Source of the DNA: Duodenibacillus intestinigallinarum
Lineage (GTDB): Bacteria > Pseudomonadota > Gammaproteobacteria > Burkholderiales > Burkholderiaceae_F
Direction: 5' to 3'
Assembly (NCBI GenBank): GCA_019117105.1
Contig: DXAH01000055.1
Coordinates: forward strand, 1 to 7,623
Length of the DNA: 7,623 nt
The position numbers were made by a program, and so were the translations under genes. Positions 7,541 to 7,623 of the stretch are shown one piece after another (the first letter of the stretch is position 1; each line of letters opens with the position of its first letter). Under the pieces are notes generated by a model. It was not told the DNA's origin. It saw only the letters and a program-made list of their open reading frames with translations, and ran no database searches.

Positions 7541-7623
7541 TCAGGTCTTCGCAAGAGTTCTGAGATACGCTTCAAGCGCCGGTAGAACCGCTTGATCTCC
7601 CTCGCGGTTCAATGCCTTCTTAA
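7541..7623 (-). CDS. C-terminal fragment of an unidentified minus-strand gene (partial)
   Basis: On the minus strand one frame is open from the right edge to a TGA at 7541-7543. It encodes the last 26 residues of a putative protein, ending in the amphipathic sequence GDQAVLPALEAYLRTLAKT. The other two minus-strand frames stop almost at once from the edge. The composition (Ala/Leu helix with a basic end) looks like a genuine protein terminus, and the stop lies 12 bases from the transporter's stop, a normal convergent arrangement. There is too little to name a family. The alternative is that this is non-coding sequence that happens to be open for 27 codons. Confidence 0.45.
   Translation of the reverse strand, partial: KKALNREGDQAVLPALEAYLRTLAKT

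Overview
The window is a compact, almost fully coding stretch of a GC-rich bacterial chromosome. It carries six genes on the plus strand and what looks like the tail of a convergent gene at the far right edge. Protein similarity (recalled, not searched), high GC at third codon positions and the TatD-then-ankyrin-lipoprotein pair suggest a betaproteobacterium of the order Burkholderiales. A host-associated family such as Sutterellaceae is possible, but that finer placement is a guess from overall feel and no marker gene supports it.

Left part (1-5330): a long-chain acyl-CoA synthetase cut by the left edge is followed 20 bases later by a TatD-family metal-dependent hydrolase. One base after that comes an ankyrin-repeat lipoprotein, and three bases later RlhA, the U32-family enzyme that makes 5-hydroxycytidine in 23S rRNA. 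The tiny gaps argue for one transcript with translational coupling. The encoded functions (fatty-acid activation, nucleic-acid trimming, an envelope protein-binding scaffold, rRNA modification) do not form an obvious single pathway, so this looks like a housekeeping operon and not a dedicated system.

Right part (5331-7623): after a 57-base gap comes a soluble, largely helical protein of about 380 residues that I cannot assign. After another 53 bases comes an AEC-family (auxin efflux carrier type) membrane transporter. The window ends with a probable C-terminal coding fragment on the minus strand, convergent with the transporter.

I found no RNA gene, insertion sequence, CRISPR array, attachment site, long repeat or convincing terminator. 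All intergenic gaps are under 100 bases. I see no clear evidence for a previously undescribed multi-gene system. The most open items are the unassigned helical protein, the ankyrin lipoprotein wedged between two nucleic-acid enzymes, and the C-terminal cysteine set of RlhA.
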